Shown: positions 42,230 through 51,679 of the stretch, piece after piece
Layout: each line of letters begins with the position of its first letter
Position numbering within the stretch: the stretch's first letter is position 1
DNA from: Methylohalobius sp964654415
GTDB lineage: Bacteria > Pseudomonadota > Gammaproteobacteria > Methylococcales > Methylothermaceae
NCBI GenBank assembly: GCA_964654415.1
Contig: CAZZIP010000001.1
Span: forward strand, 248,001 to 312,000
Reading direction: 5' to 3'
DNA length: 64,000 bases
Position numbers and translations under genes: made by a program
The notes under the pieces: model-generated
The model's input: only the letters and a program-made list of their open reading frames with translations
Told to the model about the DNA's origin: nothing
Database searches by the model: none

Positions 42230-42706
42230 ATGGGCAAAGCGTCTGAGCAGCTGATTCAATTGCTAACTCCGGTCGTTACCGGTCTAGGGTATGAGTTGGT
42301 CGGAGTAGAGTGGGATTCCAGCCCTAAAGGGAAAATCTTGCGCGTTTATATCGATGTCGAGGGCGGAATTACCCTCGATGACTGCGAGCAGGTTAGCAGT
42401 CAGCTCAGCGCGCTGTTAGACGTGGAAGATCCGATTTCCGGAGCTTACTCGCTTGAGGTCTCTTCGCCAGGGATCGATCGCCCGTTGTTCACCCCGGATC
42501 AGTACCGGCGCTTCCTTGGTCAGAGAGTGCAGATCAAGCTCAAGAGGCCTTTGGCAGGACAGCGCCGGTTCAAAGGGGTGATCGCGGGGGTCGAGCGCGA
42601 TCGCGTGGTCCTGACAAGCGAAGATGGGTGTGAGATTGCCATTCCGTTCGAGGATATCGACAAAGCCCGGTTAGTTCCAGATTACCGAGCGATCATGAAA
42701 GGATAA
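42230..42706 (+). CDS. rimP: Ribosome maturation factor RimP
   Basis: 158 residues. LIQLLTPVVTGLGYELVGVEW, LRVYIDVEGGITLDDCEQVS and SLEVSSPGIDRPLFTPDQYRRFLGQRV are the RimP hallmarks. It helps 30S subunit maturation. The reading frame starts at ATG 42230 after a leader that contains a terminator, and ends ten bases before nusA. Confidence 0.96.
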   Translation: MGKASEQLIQLLTPVVTGLGYELVGVEWDSSPKGKILRVYIDVEGGITLDDCEQVSSQLSALLDVEDPISGAYSLEVSSPGIDRPLFTPDQYRRFLGQRVQIKLKRPLAGQRRFKGVIAGVERDRVVLTSEDGCEIAIPFEDIDKARLVPDYRAIMKG

Positions 42707-42716
42707 GGACAAAGCG

Positions 42717-44219
42717 ATGACGAACAAAGAGATTCTGCGTGTGGTCGATGTGGTCTCCCACGAAAAGGACATCGATCAGGAAGCTATCTTCCAGGCGCTG
42801 GAGACAGCTTTGGCCACAGCTACGAGCAAAAAGCACGAGGGTCGAATTGAAGTGCGGGTCGAGATCGACCGCCAGACTGGCAATTACAAGACTTTTCGCC
42901 GTTTCAAAGTGGTCGAGCCTGGTCAGCTGAAAGACCGGGACAGAGAAATGGAGTTAGACGAAGCGCGGAAGCTAAAACCGGAAGTCAAGGTAGGAGAGTA
43001 CGTAGAGCAGCCGATCGAATCCATCGCTTTTGGTCGCATCGCAGCGCAGACTGCCAAGCAGGTAATCGTGCAGAAGGTACGCGAGGCGGAGCGGCGCAAA
43101 GTGGTGGAGGCTTACAAGGACCGGATCGGCCAACTGGTGACCGGGGTGGTCAAGCGCATCGAACGCGGCAACGTTTATCTGGACCTGGGTGAGAATGCAG
43201 AAGCGCTAATCCCGCGCGAGGAGACCATTCCTCACGAATCTTTTCGGATCGGCGACCGGGTGCGCGGCTATCTGAAGGAGGTGCGCGAGGAAGGCCGCGG
43301 ACCCCAGCTGATCGTTAGCCGGACCGCGCCGGAGTTGCTGATCGAGCTGTTCAGGCTAGAGGTGCCGGAAATCGGCGAGGGTTTGATCGAGGTCAAGGGC
43401 GCTGCCCGGGAACCTGGGGTGCGTGCCAAGATTGCGGTCCGAAGCCGCGATCCGCGCCTGGATCCGATCGGGGCCTGCATCGGCATGCGCGGCTCTAGGG
43501 TGCAAGCGGTTTCCAACGAGCTGGGCGGGGAACGCATCGATATCGTGCTGTGGGACGAAAACGACGCCCAGTTTGTGATCAATGCCATGGCGCCGGCCGA
43601 CATCGTTTCCATCGTGGTGGACGAGGATGCCCACTCCATGGACGTCGCTGTGGCCGACGAGAATCTATCCCAGGCCATCGGCCGCGGCGGACAGAACGTG
43701 CGCCTAGCGAGCCAGTTGACTGGCTGGGAGTTGAACGTGATGTCGGCCTCGGAGATGGAGGCCAAACACCGCTCGGAGGCAGAGTCGATCAAAAAAACCT
43801 TCATGGAGCAATTAGACATCGATGCAGAGCTGGCGGAAGCCCTGGTGGAAGAGGGTTTTTCCTCAGTGGAGGAGCTTGCCTACGTGCCGGCCAAAGAACT
43901 TTTGGAGATCGAGGGGTTCAACGAGGAGCTTGTGGAAGAACTGCGCCGGCGGGCGCGCGATGCCCTGTTACTCAAAGCTATTGCTAGTGAGGAACAGGCT
44001 GAGGCCGAAGCGCCGGATGTGGGGCTTCTGGAACTGAAGGGGATGAACCGAGTGTTGGCTTATAAACTGGCTGCTGCCGGGGTTCGGACAGTCGAAGATC
44101 TGGCTGAGATGTCGGTAGACGAGCTTTTGGAGATCGACCCGGATTTGGACGAGGACAAAGCCGCACAGTTGATCCTCAAGGCGCGCGAACCGTGGTTTGC
44201 GCCAGAGTCTAGCAGGTGA
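42717..44219 (+). CDS. nusA: Transcription elongation/termination factor NusA
   Basis: 500 residues, nearly the E. coli length. Order: N-terminal RNA-polymerase domain (1-130), S1 domain (GVVKRIERGNVYLDLGENAEALIPREE), KH1 (DPIGACIGMRGSRVQAV), KH2 (LSQAIGRGGQNVRLASQL) and two C-terminal acidic helix-hairpin repeats (LAEALVEEGFSSVEELA, LAYKLAAAGVRTVEDLAEM), as in gammaproteobacteria. It modulates pausing, termination and antitermination, partly with NusB. Confidence 0.97.
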   Translation: MTNKEILRVVDVVSHEKDIDQEAIFQALETALATATSKKHEGRIEVRVEIDRQTGNYKTFRRFKVVEPGQLKDRDREMELDEARKLKPEVKVGEYVEQPIESIAFGRIAAQTAKQVIVQKVREAERRKVVEAYKDRIGQLVTGVVKRIERGNVYLDLGENAEALIPREETIPHESFRIGDRVRGYLKEVREEGRGPQLIVSRTAPELLIELFRLEVPEIGEGLIEVKGAAREPGVRAKIAVRSRDPRLDPIGACIGMRGSRVQAVSNELGGERIDIVLWDENDAQFVINAMAPADIVSIVVDEDAHSMDVAVADENLSQAIGRGGQNVRLASQLTGWELNVMSASEMEAKHRSEAESIKKTFMEQLDIDAELAEALVEEGFSSVEELAYVPAKELLEIEGFNEELVEELRRRARDALLLKAIASEEQAEAEAPDVGLLELKGMNRVLAYKLAAAGVRTVEDLAEMSVDELLEIDPDLDEDKAAQLILKAREPWFAPESSR

Positions 44220-44237
44220 GTGACGGGGGGTAGAGAG

Positions 44238-46718
44238 ATGAGTGAAGTAACCGTAAGACAGTTGGCCGATACTATCGGTATTCCACTGGAGCGCCTGCTT
44301 AGTCAATTGAACGAAGCTGGCCTTAGCAAAAGCTCGGCTTCGGATTTACTCAACGATGAGGAAAAAATCCGCCTGCTGAGCTTTTTGCGGCAAAGCCACG
44401 GCAAGGGGGAGGATGCCGAAGCCTTGGGTCCGCGTCGTGTGACCTTGAAGCGCAAGGAGGTTACGGAGCTCAAGCAGGGAAGGCTGCCGGGGCGGGGTGT
44501 CAAGACCGTCAGCGTGGAGGTGCGCAAGCGTCGTACTTATATCAAGCGCAGCGAGGTGGTAGGACTTACCGCGGAGCAGCTCGAGGTGGAAAAGGCTCGC
44601 CAGGCCTTGGAGGAGCAACGTCTGAAGGAACTGGAGGAAGCCAAGCGCCGCGAGGAAGAGGAGATGGCGCGAAGGCTTGAGGAGGAAAAACGCCGCGAGG
44701 AAGAGGAAATGGCGCGCCTGCAGGCAGAAGAGGCGACAACTCCCGTCGAGGAGGTAGTCGAGCCGGTAGCGATACCGGTACCGGTAGAGGTGGTAGAGGA
44801 GGAGAAACCGGCGCCGAAAAAGGCTAAGAAAAAGGAGGAGAAAAAAGAACCTCCCGCACGCAAGAAGCTGGGGATTCCGGAACCGGATCAGCTGCTAGCC
44901 GCCAAAGCACGCGCGAAGAAAAAAGCGAAGGCGGAAGAAGTGCGCACGCCTGCCCAAACGGTACGCGAAGTAGCGATCCCAGAATCGATCACCGTGTCTG
45001 AACTGGCTCAGAGGATGGCCGTCAAGGCCAGCGAAGTGATCAAGCACCTAATAAAGTTGGGGATCATGGCGACCATCAATCAGGTCCTGGATCAGGAGAC
45101 TGCGGCCATCGTGGTCGAGGAGATGGGTCACCGGGCCAAGCTGCTGTCGGCTGCGGATCTGGAACAGTCTTTGTTGTCCCAGGTGGTTGAGGAGGTGGTC
45201 GAAGAGGAGAAGCCGCGGCCGCCAGTGGTCACCATCATGGGGCACGTTGACCATGGTAAGACTTCGCTTTTGGACTTCATCCGCCGGACTAAAGTGGCGG
45301 CGGGGGAAGCGGGTGGAATCACTCAGCACATTGGCGCCTATCAGGTCAAAACCGACCGCGGTAAGATTACCTTCTTGGACACTCCAGGACACGCTGCTTT
45401 TACCGCGATGCGGGCGCGCGGGGCTAAGGTAACCGACATCGTGGTGCTGGTGGTAGCGGCCGACGACGGCGTGATGCCCCAGACCAAAGAGGCCATCGAA
45501 CATGCTCGAGCCGCTGGTGTACCGATTGTAGTGGCGATTAACAAGATCGATAAACCCGACGCCGATCCGGATCGAGTCAAGAACGAATTAGCCGCCCTCA
45601 AGATCGTGCCGGAAGAATGGGGCGGCGACACCCAGTTCGCGCTGGTTTCGGCCAAAACTGGTCAGGGAATCGATGATCTGTTAGAAGCGATTCTGCTGCA
45701 GGCCGAGCTGCTGGAGTTGAAGGCGCCGGTCAAGGGCAGCGCGCGGGGGGTAGTATTGGAGTCTCGCTTGGATCGGGGCCGGGGGCCGGTAGCGGACGTA
45801 TTGGTGCAGGCAGGGACTCTGCACAAGGGGGACTTGGTCCTGTGCGGTGAGTGCTATGGCCGGATTCGCGCGATGTTCGATGAGAACGGACGTCAGCTCA
45901 AAGAGGCAGGGCCATCCACTCCGGTGGAGATCTTGGGGCTGTCTAGCGTACCCAATGCTGGCGATGATCTGATTGTAGTCAAAGACGAAAGGATCGCCAA
46001 AGAATTGGCCCAGCTGCGGGCCGAGAGGGTGCGAAGCAAAAGACTGGCTACCCCTGCGGCTAAGCTGGAGGACGTGTTCTCCCGCATGGAAGAGGGTCAG
46101 GCGGTGGACCTCAATCTGGTCGTCAAAGCCGACGTCCAAGGCAGCTTAGAAGCGCTGCGCGAGGCCCTCACCCAGCTTTCCACCGACAAGGTTCGGGTGC
46201 AGGTGGTTGCCGGGGGCGTGGGTGGCATCAACGAGGGCGATGTCAACCTGGCGCTCGCCTCCAATGCCATCGTCGTGGGCTTCAATGTACGCGCCGAAAG
46301 CCAAGCTAGGAAACTGGCCGAGGAGAAGGGAGTAGAGATCCGCTACTACAGCGTGATCTACGATCTGATCGATGACGTCAAGAAGTCCATCCGAGGGCTG
46401 CTCAAGCCGGTGATGAAGGAACGCATCGTCGGGATAGCCGAAGTGCGGCAAGTATTCCGCCATCCCAAGTTCGGTCAGATCGCAGGTTGCATGGTCAGAG
46501 AAGGGTTGGTGCGCCGCAACTTACCGATTCGAGTACTACGCGACAACGTGGTCGTCCTCGGAGAGGGACAGATCGAGTCTCTGCGCCGCTTCAAGGAAGA
46601 CGTCGCTGAGGTCAAAGCCGGCATGGAATGTGGAATCAGGATCAAGAATTACAACGACGTCCGGGAGGGCGACTTGATCGAAGTGTACGAACGCGTGGAA
46701 GTTGCGGCTGAGGAATAA
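44238..46718 (+). CDS. infB: Translation initiation factor IF-2
   Basis: 826 residues. It starts at ATG 44238 (MSEVTVRQLADTIG) behind a GGGGGG-rich site; the GTG at 44220, directly after the nusA stop, would add six residues not seen in relatives. The N-terminal IF2N fold is followed by a long charged Glu/Arg/Lys linker (about residues 115-215). A second IF2N precedes the G domain with MGHVDHGKTSLLD (G1), DTPGHAAF (G3) and NKIDKPDAD (G4). It places fMet-tRNA on the ribosome, fitting the initiator tRNA in the same operon. Confidence 0.96.
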   Translation: MSEVTVRQLADTIGIPLERLLSQLNEAGLSKSSASDLLNDEEKIRLLSFLRQSHGKGEDAEALGPRRVTLKRKEVTELKQGRLPGRGVKTVSVEVRKRRTYIKRSEVVGLTAEQLEVEKARQALEEQRLKELEEAKRREEEEMARRLEEEKRREEEEMARLQAEEATTPVEEVVEPVAIPVPVEVVEEEKPAPKKAKKKEEKKEPPARKKLGIPEPDQLLAAKARAKKKAKAEEVRTPAQTVREVAIPESITVSELAQRMAVKASEVIKHLIKLGIMATINQVLDQETAAIVVEEMGHRAKLLSAADLEQSLLSQVVEEVVEEEKPRPPVVTIMGHVDHGKTSLLDFIRRTKVAAGEAGGITQHIGAYQVKTDRGKITFLDTPGHAAFTAMRARGAKVTDIVVLVVAADDGVMPQTKEAIEHARAAGVPIVVAINKIDKPDADPDRVKNELAALKIVPEEWGGDTQFALVSAKTGQGIDDLLEAILLQAELLELKAPVKGSARGVVLESRLDRGRGPVADVLVQAGTLHKGDLVLCGECYGRIRAMFDENGRQLKEAGPSTPVEILGLSSVPNAGDDLIVVKDERIAKELAQLRAERVRSKRLATPAAKLEDVFSRMEEGQAVDLNLVVKADVQGSLEALREALTQLSTDKVRVQVVAGGVGGINEGDVNLALASNAIVVGFNVRAESQARKLAEEKGVEIRYYSVIYDLIDDVKKSIRGLLKPVMKERIVGIAEVRQVFRHPKFGQIAGCMVREGLVRRNLPIRVLRDNVVVLGEGQIESLRRFKEDVAEVKAGMECGIRIKNYNDVREGDLIEVYERVEVAAEE

Positions 46719-46725
46719 CATAACT

Positions 46726-47100
46726 ATGAGACCTAAAGAATACGAACGGGCCCAAAGGGTCGCCTCCCAGATTAAACGAGAGCTTGCGGATTTGATCCGC
46801 CTAGAGATCAAGGATCCGCGCTTAGGTTGGGTAACCGTCGACGATGTGGAAGTCAGCCGCGACCTGTCGGTGGCCAAAATCTATGTGTCCTCCTTGGAGG
46901 AGGACAAGCTGGAGGACAGCCTGGAAGTGCTTAGTAATGCGGCCTCTTTCTTGCGCCGGGAGTTAGGCAAACGCCTTAAGTTAAAGACCATTCCAGAGTT
47001 GCGTTTTTACCGAGATACGGCGCTCGAGTCCGGCTTTAGGATAACGAGACTTTTAGATCAGATTGCCAAACAAGAGCTTAAGCGATCGAATGAACCATAA
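46726..47100 (+). CDS. rbfA: Ribosome-binding factor A
   Basis: 124 residues: the KH-like RbfA fold with ERAQRVASQIKRELADLI, DPRLGWVTVDDVEVSRDLSVAKIYV and LKTIPELRFYRDTALESGFRI. It binds late 30S precursors. The ATG at 46726 gives the family-typical opening MRPKEYERAQR and lies just after the infB stop. The end overlaps truB by 11 bases. Confidence 0.95.
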   Translation: MRPKEYERAQRVASQIKRELADLIRLEIKDPRLGWVTVDDVEVSRDLSVAKIYVSSLEEDKLEDSLEVLSNAASFLRRELGKRLKLKTIPELRFYRDTALESGFRITRLLDQIAKQELKRSNEP

Positions 47101-48004
47101 ATCGAGCCGTCGTAGCAGCGCCGACGTTCACGGTATTCTGCTCCTAGACAAGCCGCAAGGGCATACCTCCAACCAGGCTTTGGAGCGGGCCAAGCGCTTT
47201 TTGGGTATGCGCAAGGCAGGGCATACTGGAAGCCTAGACCCCATCGCTTCGGGATTGCTTCCGATCTGCTTCGGGGAGGCCACCAAGATCTCTGCTTTTC
47301 TCCTAGGCAGCGATAAACGCTACCTGGTGACGGTGCGCTTAGGCGCGGTGACTGCGACTGGGGATGCGGAAGGAGAAGTCCGCGGGCGCTGGCCGGTGCC
47401 GGTGCTGGATCCGATTATGATCGAACACGCTTTGAGCCTTTTTCGGGGGGAAATCGAACAAATCCCCCCTATGTATTCGGCCTTGAAACATCAGGGCCAG
47501 CGCCTCTATGATCTCGCCAGACAAGGAATCGAAGTGGATCGGCCTCCCCGGCGGGTGACGATCCACAGTCTAAAGTTGCTTGATTTCGGTTCGGATTTTC
47601 TGAGGCTGGAAATCTTTTGTTCCAAGGGCACGTTTATTCGGACCTTGGCCGAGGATATCGGCAAAGCGCTGGGCACCGGGGGTTACGTGGAAAATCTGCG
47701 CCGCACTCAGGTAGGCGATTTCCTGGTCGAAGACGCGATCACCCTCGATCGCTTGGCAGAGATGACACCGGAGGCTCGCCGTGCTCGCTTGCTCCCCATC
47801 GACCAGGCGGTAGCTGCGTGTCCACGGGTAGTTCTGGCGGACGAGATGAGTTTCTATATACTGAGGGGGCAGGCAGTCATGATCCCTAAGCTTAAGGCGG
47901 AAGGGTATGTGCGCCTGTATAATCGGGAAGGATTTTTTTTGGGTGTGGGTGAGGTACTCGATGATGGTCGGGTTGCGCCACGCCGTTTGTTCAAGCTGAC
48001 TTAA
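47090..48004 (+). CDS. truB: tRNA pseudouridine-55 synthase TruB
   Basis: 304 residues. GILLLDKPQGHTSNQAL and GHTGSLDPIASGLLPICFGEATK hold the catalytic Asp; KGTFIRTLAEDIGKALG is another core motif. The C-terminal 60 residues form the PUA-like end. It makes pseudouridine 55 in the T-loop of tRNAs. The start at 47090 (MNHKSSRR) overlaps the rbfA tail; the earlier ATG at 47063 would overlap more and add nine unlike residues. Confidence 0.95.
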   Translation: MNHKSSRRSSADVHGILLLDKPQGHTSNQALERAKRFLGMRKAGHTGSLDPIASGLLPICFGEATKISAFLLGSDKRYLVTVRLGAVTATGDAEGEVRGRWPVPVLDPIMIEHALSLFRGEIEQIPPMYSALKHQGQRLYDLARQGIEVDRPPRRVTIHSLKLLDFGSDFLRLEIFCSKGTFIRTLAEDIGKALGTGGYVENLRRTQVGDFLVEDAITLDRLAEMTPEARRARLLPIDQAVAACPRVVLADEMSFYILRGQAVMIPKLKAEGYVRLYNREGFFLGVGEVLDDGRVAPRRLFKLT

Positions 48005-48039
48005 TATCACCGTGCAACCATCAAAATGGGAGTAAAATC

Positions 48040-48309
48040 ATGCCTTTGACCGCTGAAGAGAAGTCTCGAATCATGCAGGAATATCGACGTAGCGAAAACG
48101 ATACCGGCTCGCCCGAGGTGCAGGTGGCTTTGCTCACCGCCCGGATCAATCAATTAACCCCCCACTTTCAGAAACACCAAAAAGACATGCATTCCCGCCG
48201 CGGTTTGCTGAGGTTAGTCAACCAGCGTCGTAAGCTCCTGAATTATCTTAGAGTCAAGGACATAGAGCGCTATCGAACTCTGATCGAACGTCTAGGACTA
48301 CGCAAGTAA
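48040..48309 (+). CDS. rpsO: 30S ribosomal protein S15
   Basis: 89 residues, exact family size: MPLTAEEKSRIMQEYRR, NDTGSPEVQVALLTARI and HSRRGLLRLVNQRRKLLNYL. It binds 16S rRNA near helix 22. It lies 35 bases after truB with GGGAG before the ATG and is followed after three bases by pnp. In E. coli, S15 autoregulates through its leader; I see no clear pseudoknot here by eye. Confidence 0.97.
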   Translation: MPLTAEEKSRIMQEYRRSENDTGSPEVQVALLTARINQLTPHFQKHQKDMHSRRGLLRLVNQRRKLLNYLRVKDIERYRTLIERLGLRK

Positions 48310-48312
48310 AAA

Positions 48313-50409
48313 ATGAAGCCAATCCGCAAAGAATTTAACTATGGCGGCCGTCGGGTCGTTCTAGAAACCGGAGAAATCGCTCGACAGGCTGATGGCGCGG
48401 TGATCGTAGACATTGACGGAACGGTAGTGCTGGTCACCGTCGTCGGAGCCAAAGAGCCTGCTCCCGGGGCCGATTTTTTCCCTCTCATCGTCAATTATCA
48501 GGAGAAAGCCTATGCCGCCGGGCGCATCCCGGGTGGTTTCTTCAAGCGTGAAGGTCGGCCTTCGGAAAAGGAAACCTTAACTTCGCGCTTGATCGACCGG
48601 CCCCTCCGGCCGCTGTTCCCAGAGGGCTTCCACCACGAAGTCCAGATCATCGCCACGGTGTTATCTTCCAATCCCGAAGTGGACGGCGACATCCCGGCCA
48701 TGCTCGGGGCTTCTGCGGCGCTGGCGATTTCTGGGCTGCCGTTTTTGGGACCGATCGGAGCGGCCCGGGTAGGTTATAAAAACGGCCAGTATTTGCTCAA
48801 TCCGACCACCTCTGAGATCGCCCAGTCGATGCTCGATCTCGTGGTGGCTGGTACCGAAGATGCGGTGCTGATGGTCGAGTCGGAAGCCAAAGAGCTCTCT
48901 GAGGAGGTGATGCTGGGAGCGGTCATGTTCGGCCATGAGCAAATGCAGACGGCTATCGCCGTGATCAAGGAGCTGGCCACCGAGGCGGCTCAGCCATCCT
49001 GGGAGTGGACGCCAAAGGAAGTGGACCCGGAGCTTGCCGCGCAGGTCGAAAGCCGCGCCCGGGAGCCATTGCTTGAAGCTTATCAAATTCGCGGGAAGAA
49101 GGAACGCTCCAACAAGCTCAAGGAAATTCGCAAAGCGGTCGTCGATGCCTTGTCTCAGGATGAGCGTTTCTCTCTGGCCGAGATCAAACAAACCCTGGAA
49201 GAATTGGAAAAGAAGCTGGTCCGCAGCAAGGTGCTGGCCGACAAGGTTAGGATCGATGGGCGCGGATTGGCCGATATTCGCCCGATCGCTATTCGTACCG
49301 GCGTGCTGCCCAGGACTCACGGCAGCGCTCTGTTTACTCGGGGCGAGACTCAGGCTTTGGTGATCGCTACTTTGGGAAGCGGGCGCGATGCCCAGTTGAT
49401 CGATGCCATCGAAGGAGAATATTTCGAATCGTTCATGCTTCACTACAATTTCCCGCCGTTCTGCGTCGGGGAAGTCGGTCCGGTAGGAGCGCCCAAGCGC
49501 CGCGAGATCGGCCATGGCCGGCTGGCGAAGCGGGCAGTCCAGGCGGTCATGCCGAGCGAAAGCGAGTTCCCTTACGTCATCCGGGTGGTGTCGGAGATCA
49601 CTGAGTCGAACGGTTCCAGCTCCATGGCTACCGTGTGCGGTACGAGCCTGGCGCTGATGGATGCCGGGGTGCCGATCAAGGCGCCGGTGGCCGGGATCGC
49701 TATGGGGTTAATCAAGGAGGGGGACGATTACGCAGTTTTGTCCGACATCATGGGCGACGAGGATCACCTAGGCGATATGGATTTCAAAGTCGGCGGAACA
49801 GCCAAGGGGGTGACCGCGCTGCAGATGGACATCAAGACCTGTGGAATCACTCCCCAGATCATGCGCCAGGCTTTGGAACAGGCGCGCGAAGGCCGCCTTG
49901 AGATCCTCGCCAAGATGAACGAAGTTCTGCCTGCGCCGCGCAAAGAGATGTCCGATTACGCTCCCAGGATCATCACCTTTAAGATCGATCCGAGCAAGAT
50001 CCGCGAGGTGATCGGCAAAGGTGGGGTGACGATCCGTAGCATCACCGACGAGACTGGAGTCAGTATCGACATCTCAGACGACGGGGTGGTCAAGATCGCT
50101 TCGGTAGACAAGCGCGCCGGGGAAGAAGCGCGCCGCCGCATCGAGGAGATCGTCGCCGACGTGGAAGTGGGTCGGGAATACGAGGGCAAGGTGGTGCGGA
50201 TCATGGAGTTCGGCGCTTTCGTCAATATCTTGCCAGGACGGGACGGCCTGTTGCACATCTCCCAGATCAGCGACCGCAGGTTGAACGATGTGCGCGAAGT
50301 GCTCAAGGAAGGGGATGTGGTGCGGGTCAAGGTGTTGGAGATCGACCGCCAGGGCCGGGTACGGCTAAGCATGAAGGGCGTCGCCCAGCCGGCCAAAGCA
50401 AACGGGTGA
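48313..50409 (+). CDS. pnp: Polynucleotide phosphorylase
   Basis: 698 residues: two RNase PH domains (the second with GETQALVIATLGSGRDAQ and the catalytic stretch LSDIMGDEDHLGDMDFKVGGT), a KH domain (IREVIGKGGVTIRSITDETG) and a C-terminal S1 domain (GKVVRIMEFGAFVNILPGRDGLLH). It degrades RNA 3' to 5' with phosphate. Gene order rpsO-pnp is the usual one. The end is followed by a 13-base direct duplication (gggtgagctaatc, 50404-50430) and converges with DUF488. Confidence 0.97.
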   Translation: MKPIRKEFNYGGRRVVLETGEIARQADGAVIVDIDGTVVLVTVVGAKEPAPGADFFPLIVNYQEKAYAAGRIPGGFFKREGRPSEKETLTSRLIDRPLRPLFPEGFHHEVQIIATVLSSNPEVDGDIPAMLGASAALAISGLPFLGPIGAARVGYKNGQYLLNPTTSEIAQSMLDLVVAGTEDAVLMVESEAKELSEEVMLGAVMFGHEQMQTAIAVIKELATEAAQPSWEWTPKEVDPELAAQVESRAREPLLEAYQIRGKKERSNKLKEIRKAVVDALSQDERFSLAEIKQTLEELEKKLVRSKVLADKVRIDGRGLADIRPIAIRTGVLPRTHGSALFTRGETQALVIATLGSGRDAQLIDAIEGEYFESFMLHYNFPPFCVGEVGPVGAPKRREIGHGRLAKRAVQAVMPSESEFPYVIRVVSEITESNGSSSMATVCGTSLALMDAGVPIKAPVAGIAMGLIKEGDDYAVLSDIMGDEDHLGDMDFKVGGTAKGVTALQMDIKTCGITPQIMRQALEQAREGRLEILAKMNEVLPAPRKEMSDYAPRIITFKIDPSKIREVIGKGGVTIRSITDETGVSIDISDDGVVKIASVDKRAGEEARRRIEEIVADVEVGREYEGKVVRIMEFGAFVNILPGRDGLLHISQISDRRLNDVREVLKEGDVVRVKVLEIDRQGRVRLSMKGVAQPAKANG

Positions 50410-50424
50410 GCTAATCCGGGTGAG

Positions 50425-50799
50425 CTAATCTTTGTCCTCTAGGTAGGCTAGAAGAAACTCCCTAAGCGCGGCAGCGTTGTTATGGAGGGGATCGGCCGCC
50501 CCGTAGACCAAAGTGACCGGCCCTTGCTTTAGGGCCAAAAGAATCGGCTTTAAGCTTTCCGGTTTTTGCTTGAGCTCGGAAAAATACCTTTGCTTGAATT
50601 CTTCCCACTTTTGGGGGTCGTGGCCGAACCACTTTCTCAGCTCGGCAGAAGGGGCAGCTTCCCGGCACCACCCGGTTAAGCACAGCTGTTCCTTGCGCCT
50701 CCCCCGAGGCCACAGCCGGTCTACCAGGAAACGGGCGCCGTCTTCGGCTGCCGGCGGATCATAGACCCGCTTGATGCGAATCCGAGGTTGGGATTGCAT
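50425..50799 (-). CDS. DUF488 family protein
   Basis: 124 residues. IRIKRVYDPPAAEDGARFLVDRLWPRG, then LRKWFGHDPQKWEEFKQRYFSEL and PVTLVYGAADPLHNNAAALREFL are the signatures of the short DUF488 group, small cytoplasmic proteins of unknown function. The gene begins 41 bases inside the end of the upstream peptidase gene. A link to the exporter operon is only positional. Confidence 0.88.
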   Translation of the reverse strand: MQSQPRIRIKRVYDPPAAEDGARFLVDRLWPRGRRKEQLCLTGWCREAAPSAELRKWFGHDPQKWEEFKQRYFSELKQKPESLKPILLALKQGPVTLVYGAADPLHNNAAALREFLLAYLEDKD

Positions 50800-51670
50800 T
50801 TGGACTTCCCCACCAAAAGATGACTTCGGTGGTACAAGCTACTGCCCAGTGACCCGCTGAGTCAACACCGATCCAGCCGTAGCGGCGCTGCCGCATCACG
50901 GCCTCCTCGAGGGTCTTGAGCGAGGCTGAGATCAAATTTGCGCCGTCGCGCACGCGGGTCTCGATGCGCACCGCCAGGCCGTCGTCGACGATTTGTTCAC
51001 CGATCCCGGTGCAGCTGATGGCGGCATGAGCTGAGGCGTAATTGCCGGCTACAGTAGCCGAATCAGAGACGCGCTCGGGGAAGTTGGCGCTGCCGCCGCC
51101 GGTCGAGGTAGCCGCCGCTAAGCGCCCGTTTTTATCCAGGGCCACTGCGCCTACGGTACCCGTTTTTTGCTCGGTGCTAAGCCATCCTCGGTCGGCCAAG
51201 GCTTTGGTCCAGCGCTCTATGCTTTCTAAAGTCATGGGCAGTTCGGGGGGAATTCCCATTTTCCGGGCGATAAGCTGCGCCCCCAAAGGGCCTACTACCG
51301 ACTCCTCTCGATTTTGGAGGTAAGCTGCCAAGCGCGAGGGATGGAGAAGATGGGTAGCCAAAAGCACTCCGGAAAACTTCTGGCGTGTACCGTCCATCAA
51401 CGAAGCCGATAGGCGCGCTAATCCGTCGCTTTGCAGGGCCGCCCCGCGGCCGGCGTTGAACAAGGGGCAGTCCTCCAGCTTTTCTACTGCCAGCGTGACG
51501 GCCTCCACTGCCTGCAAGCCTTGGTTGAGCTTTGCCCAGACTTCCGTACCGATGGTGGCGAGCGCCTCCTGGCGTTGCTTTTGCCAGGCCGGATCGGGCA
51601 GGGATCCAGCTCCGCCGTGGACGAGCAAAACAGGCGGCAAGGTTTGAGCGTGGTGGAAGATCGCGTTCAT
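50759..51670 (-). CDS. Isoaspartyl peptidase/L-asparaginase (N-terminal nucleophile)
   Basis: 303 residues. VLLVHGGAGSLPDPAW and LFNAGRGAALQSDG belong to the alpha part. The autocleavage site is before Thr in KTGTVGAVALDKNGRLAAATSTGG, which becomes the nucleophile of the beta part. AGNYASAHAAISCTGIGEQI binds substrate. It hydrolyses isoaspartyl dipeptides or asparagine. It lies nine bases after the permease gene at the end of the export operon and overlaps DUF488. Confidence 0.92.
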   Translation of the reverse strand: MNAIFHHAQTLPPVLLVHGGAGSLPDPAWQKQRQEALATIGTEVWAKLNQGLQAVEAVTLAVEKLEDCPLFNAGRGAALQSDGLARLSASLMDGTRQKFSGVLLATHLLHPSRLAAYLQNREESVVGPLGAQLIARKMGIPPELPMTLESIERWTKALADRGWLSTEQKTGTVGAVALDKNGRLAAATSTGGGSANFPERVSDSATVAGNYASAHAAISCTGIGEQIVDDGLAVRIETRVRDGANLISASLKTLEEAVMRQRRYGWIGVDSAGHWAVACTTEVIFWWGSPNAIPTSDSHQAGL

Positions 51671-51679
51671 GGCTTGGTA

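Noticed and set aside
50404..50430. 13-base direct duplication after pnp as an attachment or insertion scar
   Set aside because: The two units are adjacent with one base between them and no element lies there; slippage explains it better.
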